A stretch of DNA of 64,000 nt, taken from NCBI GenBank assembly GCA_964393835.1, contig CAYMUN010000001.1, positions 1-64,000 of the forward strand. Direction: 5' to 3'. Source of the stretch: CAYMUN01 sp964393835 (GTDB lineage: Bacteria; Patescibacteriota; Saccharimonadia; Saccharimonadales; UBA4665). A model generated the notes under the pieces. It saw only the letters and a program-made list of their open reading frames with translations. It made no database searches and had not been told where the DNA came from. Positions 59,242 through 64,000 of the stretch are shown piece after piece (the first letter of the stretch is position 1; each line of letters starts with the position of its first letter). Made by a program: the position numbers and the translations under genes.

Positions 59242-61779
59242 TCATAGCCGCTCGGCGTCAAGTTTGGCTTTAGTGCCAGCGGCGATGGCATCCAACACCG
59301 CGGTCGCTTCTTTGTCGGTCAAGGTGCGATTGGTGGCGGTAATGGTAACGCGAAAGGTAAAGTTTTTGTGGCTGGTATCGCCGGGCTTTTGGTAGATGTC
59401 GACGGGCTCCAGCTGAATATGGGTGTCGTCAGGAGCGTTGGCGCCTAATTCTCGACTGACGACTTCATGTACGCTAGCATAGCTATGCGTGGCTGACAGG
59501 CGCAGGGTGATGTCCTGCTTAACGGCCGGGAAACGAAACAGTGGCGCATAGCTTGGCCCGGCAGCCAGCGACGGGCCCAACACAGTAGTATCGATTTCAA
59601 AACCGGCGCTAAATTTAGGTAGCTTGAGGGCTCGTCTGACGGCCGGCTTGAATTCGCCGATAATCCCCAAAAAAGTATTATCCAAATAAACCAGGGCGGC
59701 CCGCTGGGGATCATATGGTTGTACCACCGGATACGCTTGCAGATCATCACTAATCGGTCGAAATTCCAGCCAAGCGAGTGGGGCCAGCTGCGTTAAATAA
59801 GTAGCCGCCTGGTAATAGGCTGCGCCGCTTTTTGGCACTTTGTCGCTGGCAGCGATCATCAAAGCCGTGAATTCAAACTCTCGCGGCAGGCCGTCATCCT
59901 CACGCTGGTCAAGACTGTGGGTTTTACCCAGTTCAAACAAGGTAAATTCGTCGTAACCGGCCTTGATATTGGCATGGACTTTTTCAAGCAGACTGGGCAT
60001 CAGGCTCATCCGGTAATATTGCAGGTCGGGACTGAGCGCGTTGCTGATTTCAAAAGCTTGGGCTTTATCTTGGCCGATCTTGTCGAGCAGCCTACCGTGG
60101 ACAAAACTATAGGTCAGCACCTCGTTGGCACCGGCTCGACTGAGCCGATCCCGGACTTCGGATTTTAGATCAAGCAGCGGATCCCGGGTAGTCGGGGCGA
60201 GATCTCGCATTGGCAGCCGCAGGGGTAGTTTGTCAAAGCCGTGCAGGCGGCCGACTTCTTCGACTACGTCTTCGCGCTGCTCGATATCAGTTCGCCAAAA
60301 CGGCGCCGTGACGGTCAATTCTTCGTCACGTAACGCAACTTTGAATTCAACGTTTTCCAGCAGCCGCTTCATGTCCTTGGCAGACAGTTGCAGCCCCAGT
60401 CGGACATTGATAAATTCACTGCTGAGCGTCACCGGTAGATATAGCGAACCCCGTTCCATGATAGCCGGATCTAAGTGGTTATCATCGATCTCGTGACTGG
60501 CGGCTACGCCGCCGGCGTGTTCATGAATTTCATCGACGATCTTATTGAGCACCGCCAGGTTTTGCAGCGGGCTTTGGCCTTTGGTAAAGCGCGTCGTCGC
60601 GTCAGTAAACAAGCCATGCTCCATGGAAGTCCGCCGTATCGAATACATATCAAAGGTAGCCGATTCGAGAATGATATTTTTAGTCCGCTCATCGACCTCG
60701 GTTTCGGCTCCGCCCATCACGCCGCCAACACCAATTAATTGTGTTTCGGTGGCGATCATAATGGCTTCGGGCCGCGGCTCCAGCTCTTTGCCATTTAGTA
60801 GCTTGACCTTTTCGCCAGGCTTGGGATTGCGCACTACCAGCCTAGCGCCATCACCGCCACTGAGGGCTTTGACCTTATCATAATCATAGGCATGCAACGG
60901 CTGGCCGGTCTCGAGCATGAAAAAATTAGTGTAATCGACAATGTTATTGATAGATTTCTGGCCGACTTTGGCAAGCTCTACCTGCAGCCAGGTGGGGCTC
61001 GGGCCAACCTGGACTTCACCCATCGTTATAGCCGTAAAGCGCGGCACCAGCTCGGGCAACTCATTTTGGACAGCTAAAGGCAACTGCTCTGTGGCTACAG
61101 CCGGGAATTCGGGCTGAGGCGTATACCAGTCCGGGCTTTTAAAAGCCAGGCCCTGAATGCCGGCCAGCTCACGGGCGATACCAAGGAAACCAAAGGCATC
61201 CGGCCGATGGGTAAACATCTTGTTTTCAATGTCGATGACCGCATCACCCGCTAAATTAAAGGCCTCGGCAAACTGAGTGCCCGGCTTGATATCGCCGTCA
61301 ATCGTCAGGATACCGGCATGGCTGTCACCGAGGGCCAACTCTTTGGGGCTAGCTAACATGCCGTTGCTGACCTGTCCGCGAATCTCACGGGCCTCGAGCA
61401 CAAAAGGTTGGGTGTCGTCGACAGTATTTGGCACCGTAGTGCCGGGCGGTAGCCAAGCAACCAGCAGACCCTCACGGACATTGGGCGCGCCGCAAACTAC
61501 TTGGACACGGCCGTTTGCATCCCGGGTCACGTCTTTGGCTTTACCGCCATCATCAATTTTACAGAGGCTAAGTTTGTCGGCATCGGGGTGCTTTTCGCAG
61601 GCTACAACTTTGGCGACGATTATACCCTCATATTTTTTACCGATGTCAGTGACTTCATCGACCGCCCCCAGCTGGGCGCCAATCTTTTCGACTAACCTAT
61701 CGATTCCATCCGGAGCAATCTCAGCAGCACTGCCATAGCGCTGGTTGATTCCCCGCAGGGTATTGAGGCTGAATTTCAT
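59242..61779 (-). CDS. pheT: Phenylalanyl-tRNA synthetase beta subunit
   Basis: An 845-residue chain with the N-terminal tRNA-binding OB domain (EGIIVAKVVACEKHPDADKL), B3/B4 editing domain (about 200-400), B5, the catalytic-like core and the C-terminal anticodon-binding FDX-ACB domain. It forms the alpha2-beta2 enzyme with PheS. The start overlaps the pheS stop by 4 nt. Confidence 0.95.
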   Translation of the reverse strand: MKFSLNTLRGINQRYGSAAEIAPDGIDRLVEKIGAQLGAVDEVTDIGKKYEGIIVAKVVACEKHPDADKLSLCKIDDGGKAKDVTRDANGRVQVVCGAPNVREGLLVAWLPPGTTVPNTVDDTQPFVLEAREIRGQVSNGMLASPKELALGDSHAGILTIDGDIKPGTQFAEAFNLAGDAVIDIENKMFTHRPDAFGFLGIARELAGIQGLAFKSPDWYTPQPEFPAVATEQLPLAVQNELPELVPRFTAITMGEVQVGPSPTWLQVELAKVGQKSINNIVDYTNFFMLETGQPLHAYDYDKVKALSGGDGARLVVRNPKPGEKVKLLNGKELEPRPEAIMIATETQLIGVGGVMGGAETEVDERTKNIILESATFDMYSIRRTSMEHGLFTDATTRFTKGQSPLQNLAVLNKIVDEIHEHAGGVAASHEIDDNHLDPAIMERGSLYLPVTLSSEFINVRLGLQLSAKDMKRLLENVEFKVALRDEELTVTAPFWRTDIEQREDVVEEVGRLHGFDKLPLRLPMRDLAPTTRDPLLDLKSEVRDRLSRAGANEVLTYSFVHGRLLDKIGQDKAQAFEISNALSPDLQYYRMSLMPSLLEKVHANIKAGYDEFTLFELGKTHSLDQREDDGLPREFEFTALMIAASDKVPKSGAAYYQAATYLTQLAPLAWLEFRPISDDLQAYPVVQPYDPQRAALVYLDNTFLGIIGEFKPAVRRALKLPKFSAGFEIDTTVLGPSLAAGPSYAPLFRFPAVKQDITLRLSATHSYASVHEVVSRELGANAPDDTHIQLEPVDIYQKPGDTSHKNFTFRVTITATNRTLTDKEATAVLDAIAAGTKAKLDAERL

Positions 61780-62810
61780 GAGAACTGCCTCAAAAAGTCG
61801 AGTTTGGCGGAGTGGAAATTACGGACATCCTCGATGCCGTGTTTCATCATCACCAGGCGGTCAATGCCACCACCCCAGGCAAAGCCGGTGTAGACATTGG
61901 TATCGATGCCAGCGGCGTGCAAAACATTGGGGTGAATCATGCCGCAACCCAGCAGCTCAATCCAGCCGGCTTGCGAGCACACCGGGCAGCCTTTTTTGTC
62001 ACAAAACGGGCAACTCAGCATAAACTCGAAACTCGGCTCGGTGAACGGGAAATAAAACGGATTAGTTTTGACTTCTAGTTCTTTGCCATAATATTCCTGC
62101 AAAAAAGTTTTAAGGGTGGCGATCAGGTGGCCGGCGTTGATGCCCTTGTCAACATAGACACCCTCTAGTTGATAAAACGTATGCTCATGGCGGGCATCAA
62201 GATCTTCGTTACGAAACACCCGACCCGGGATGACGGCAGCGATCGCCCGGCCCTGTTCCAGATCGGCTTTATGCTTTTGCAGGACACGGTGTTGCATGGT
62301 ACTGGTGTGCGCCGGCGCGATGAACTGGCTGTCATTGCCGTCAGTTTGGGTCGTCATAAAGGTATCATAATCGTCTCGGGCCGGGTGCCCTTCCGGGAAA
62401 TTCAGCGATCCAAACATGTGGAAATCATCGTCAATCTCCCGCGATTCGACAGCCGTGAACCCCATGCGATAAAAAATATCGAGAATAGTATCTAATTCGC
62501 TCATCAACGGATGGCGGCTGCCGTGGTCGGCGCTCAACAGGCGCGGTCGCTCAGCAACCGCCACATTGACATCAAACGGCGCCGTGATATCAATTGGCGG
62601 CAGGGTCTCGGTTTTGGCTTGTGATGCCGCGAGTAGGCTGGTGAGCTCCTGGCGCAACTGATTTACGGCCTGCCCAAATGCCGCTCTCTCCGCCGCCGGC
62701 CGGGTTTTTAGCTCGTCAAACAGAGCCCGCAGCTCAGGGCTGCGAAATACCGTTTGGTCACCCTCGGCAGCCCGCTTTTTTAATCCCTCAGCCAGTTTCT
62801 GGTCAATCAT
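61776..62810 (-). CDS. pheS: Phenylalanyl-tRNA synthetase alpha subunit
   Basis: A 344-residue class II catalytic chain. Motif 2 FRNEDLDARHEHTFYQLEG and motif 3 GFAWGGGIDRLVMMKHG are clear. Between them is a Cys-rich insert, CPFCDKKGCPVC, as in a subset of bacterial PheS, which may bind zinc. An extended -10, TGGTACAAT, ends 12 nt before the ATG. Confidence 0.96.
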   Translation of the reverse strand: MIDQKLAEGLKKRAAEGDQTVFRSPELRALFDELKTRPAAERAAFGQAVNQLRQELTSLLAASQAKTETLPPIDITAPFDVNVAVAERPRLLSADHGSRHPLMSELDTILDIFYRMGFTAVESREIDDDFHMFGSLNFPEGHPARDDYDTFMTTQTDGNDSQFIAPAHTSTMQHRVLQKHKADLEQGRAIAAVIPGRVFRNEDLDARHEHTFYQLEGVYVDKGINAGHLIATLKTFLQEYYGKELEVKTNPFYFPFTEPSFEFMLSCPFCDKKGCPVCSQAGWIELLGCGMIHPNVLHAAGIDTNVYTGFAWGGGIDRLVMMKHGIEDVRNFHSAKLDFLRQFS

Positions 62811-62917
62811 AATCTGCCCCCTATTGTACCAGAGGTGCTAAAATAAGGATAAGATTAATCTAGACAAGGACTCCCCATGGGTTTATATAGTAAAATCACT
62901 GCGAGCCTCCAGCTATA

Positions 62918-63412
62918 ATGGCGAATTTTTCTTTTGATATCGTTAGCACATACGACAAGGCTGAGATGAACAATGTCTTTGACCAAGTGCAGCGCGAGAT
63001 CACCGGCCGCTATGATTTTAAGGGCACGCTAGCGGCTATCGAGTGGCTCGGCGACAAGGTGGGTTTCAAAATCACTGGCAGCGGCGATTGGCAGATCGAC
63101 GCCATCCTTGATATCGTCCGCAAAAAGCTGGCCGCCCGCGAGCAGAGCCAAAAAGTCCTCGACACCAGCCAAGAAATTACTGAATCCAACCTCAAGACCA
63201 CCAAAGAAGTTCCTTTTAAGCAAGGGCTGGATCAGCCTAAAGCCAAAAAGATCACCGCCCTTTTGCGAGAGCAGTTTCCCAAAGTCAAAACCCAGATCCA
63301 GGGCGACGCCGTCCGTGTCACCTCTAACAGCAAGGACGACCTCCAAGCTGTTATGCAGCTGCTGCGCGCCCAGGACTTTGACTTCCCCCTGGCCTTTGAC
63401 AACTTCCGCTAG
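62918..63412 (+). CDS. yajQ: YajQ-family nucleotide-binding protein
   Basis: A 164-residue UPF0234 protein: FSFDIVSTYDKAEMNN, GRYDFKGT and the C-terminal VRVTSNSKDDLQAVMQLLR are diagnostic. Family members bind nucleotides (c-di-GMP in Xanthomonas) and tRNA; the role here is unknown. The ATG is embedded in CTATAATGG, with no Shine-Dalgarno; a TATAGT at 62886-62891 may be its -10. Confidence 0.92.
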   Translation: MANFSFDIVSTYDKAEMNNVFDQVQREITGRYDFKGTLAAIEWLGDKVGFKITGSGDWQIDAILDIVRKKLAAREQSQKVLDTSQEITESNLKTTKEVPFKQGLDQPKAKKITALLREQFPKVKTQIQGDAVRVTSNSKDDLQAVMQLLRAQDFDFPLAFDNFR

Positions 63413-63418
63413 CCGGGC

Positions 63419-63676
63419 TTACTCGTAGTATCTCTTACCTTTGAGCGTCTTGTTGAAATAGGCCATGGCCAGCCGCCGCCGCAACACCATGAGGGCCTCC
63501 TCGGGCTCCATTTCACCGCACGCCCGATCATATTGTCTCAGGTAATCGAGCAAAGCCTGACGAATCACATCGCTGCGCGACGTGTAATCCCGCTTGGCCG
63601 TATCATCCACTCTCTTAAGCAAGGATTCCTGGATGGTCAAAGTAATCTTTACGCTTAACTCCTTAGCTTTTGACAT
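63419..63676 (-). CDS. Ribbon-helix-helix DNA-binding protein
   Basis: From the ATG at 63676, 85 residues. LSVKITLTIQESLLKRVDD forms the ribbon and first helix, and TSRSDVIRQALLDYLRQ the second helix of a CopG/Arc-type DNA-binding dimer; the rest is an acidic and then basic tail. AAGGAGG 8 nt upstream supports this start over one 16 codons earlier. Resembles ParD/CopG antitoxins, but no toxin gene is adjacent, so it may be a stand-alone regulator. Confidence 0.83.
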   Translation of the reverse strand: MSKAKELSVKITLTIQESLLKRVDDTAKRDYTSRSDVIRQALLDYLRQYDRACGEMEPEEALMVLRRRLAMAYFNKTLKGKRYYE

Positions 63677-63864
63677 GGCTAGCTCCTCCTTGACCATGAC
63701 TATAGCAAGGGGTTTAGCGGGCACATAGAATTAGCTGTACTTTATACCTCTTTTTTAATCTACCCGTAATAACCCTTGCAATATAACCCTGCAATCCTGC
63801 AAGCGATTGTTTGATACTCTATCTGACATCACATTAGCTTGAGGTAGTTTATACTTTGTATAGC

Positions 63865-64000
63865 ATGTCTAAAGAAATAATCACAAAGCCGGATCTCTTA
63901 CAGCAGGCTACGGCTGTGTTGGAAATGAACGACCGGGGCACCTATACCCAGCCAGCCCAAGGCACCTATCCGCACCAGTGGCTGTGGGACAGCTGCTTTA
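63865..64000 (+). CDS. Glycoside hydrolase with (alpha/alpha)6 barrel, start only
   Basis: The first 45 codons of a gene running off the right edge. The peptide includes YPHQWLWDSCF, matching the N-terminal motif (Q-W-x-W-D-S/A-x-F) of GH63-like/mannosylglycerate hydrolase-type and related glucosidases, where the Asp region contributes to the barrel. Substrate cannot be inferred. TATACT (63850-63855) ends 9 nt before the ATG. Confidence 0.65.
   Translation, partial: MSKEIITKPDLLQQATAVLEMNDRGTYTQPAQGTYPHQWLWDSCF

Noticed and set aside
63419..63676. Toxin-antitoxin pair with the ribbon-helix-helix gene as antitoxin
   Set aside because: No small toxin-like gene lies next to it; the neighbours are yajQ and a glycoside hydrolase.
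1..64000. Alternative genetic code with UGA as glycine
   Set aside because: UGA ends several genes at the right length (hisS and the rsmD-, gat- and pheST-operon overlaps), and no internal UGA is needed in any conserved gene.
1..64000. CRISPR array, insertion sequence or prophage
   Set aside because: No regularly spaced repeats, transposase, integrase or phage structural genes were seen on either strand.

Overview
This window reads as a streamlined, gene-dense bacterial chromosome, most likely a member of the Candidate Phyla Radiation (Patescibacteria) and probably Candidatus Saccharibacteria (TM7). The placement is an inference. It rests on standard stop codons (UGA terminates genes such as hisS, so this is not the recoded Gracilibacteria/Absconditabacteria code), a pentose-phosphate plus lower-glycolysis gene set with no amino-acid biosynthesis genes, many 4-nt gene overlaps, two pilin-like proteins with a PilB-type ATPase, and several small proteins of a kind common in that group. 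There are no insertion sequences, phage genes, CRISPR arrays or rRNA genes. No gap without a gene exceeds 300 nt; the longest (44936-45215) is described as a feature.

Layout. 1-6.3 kb: rpoB (runs off the left edge), a small unknown gene, clpP under a CIRCE operator, tig, a membrane hydrolase-like gene, hisS and a heptad-repeat coiled-coil gene. 6.4-12.7 kb: a pilin-like gene, tRNA-Leu(UAG), the recG/PLC-like/rsmD operon, a methyltransferase and tyrS. 12.8-25.6 kb: a class A penicillin-binding protein, radA, a membrane metallopeptidase-like gene translationally tied to clpC (second CIRCE), the nusA operon with a leader hairpin, an M1 aminopeptidase, and yraN/rnhB. 26-34.5 kb: rplS with a long acidic tail, a PilB-like ATPase, a SpoU methyltransferase, a CAP-domain protein, dnaE, and a YtxH/small membrane pair. 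34.6-45 kb: galU, the gatC-gatA-unknown-gatB operon, an alpha/beta-hydrolase-like gene behind a palindromic operator, uvrB, and a three-gene operon of an unknown 414-residue protein, a LOG-family protein and a second pilin-like protein. 45-52.5 kb: a central-carbon block of fba + PfkB-type kinase, a six-gene non-oxidative pentose-phosphate operon (two rpiB paralogues, rpe, split transketolase with an inserted membrane gene) and gapA. 52.6-64 kb: a membrane protein, Nudix hydrolase and ppa, glpQ, a flavin reductase, glutaredoxin/trxB behind a structured leader, FKBP, a CBS-less IMPDH-family gene, pheST, yajQ, a ribbon-helix-helix protein and the start of a glycoside hydrolase.

How it works together. 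The carbon genes make a route from hexose/pentose phosphates to glyceraldehyde-3-phosphate and on to 1,3-bisphosphoglycerate, with no classical phosphofructokinase visible here. ClpP, ClpC and trigger factor form a protein quality-control set; both clp genes carry a CIRCE box overlapping the promoter, pointing to HrcA control. A striking architectural theme is that about 23 transcription units have a recognisable -10 box ending only 5-10 nt before the start codon, so their mRNAs should be leaderless or nearly so. Genes with longer leaders (nusA, clpC, gapA, FKBP, glutaredoxin) stand out, and two of those leaders (nusA, glutaredoxin) carry predicted RNA structure.
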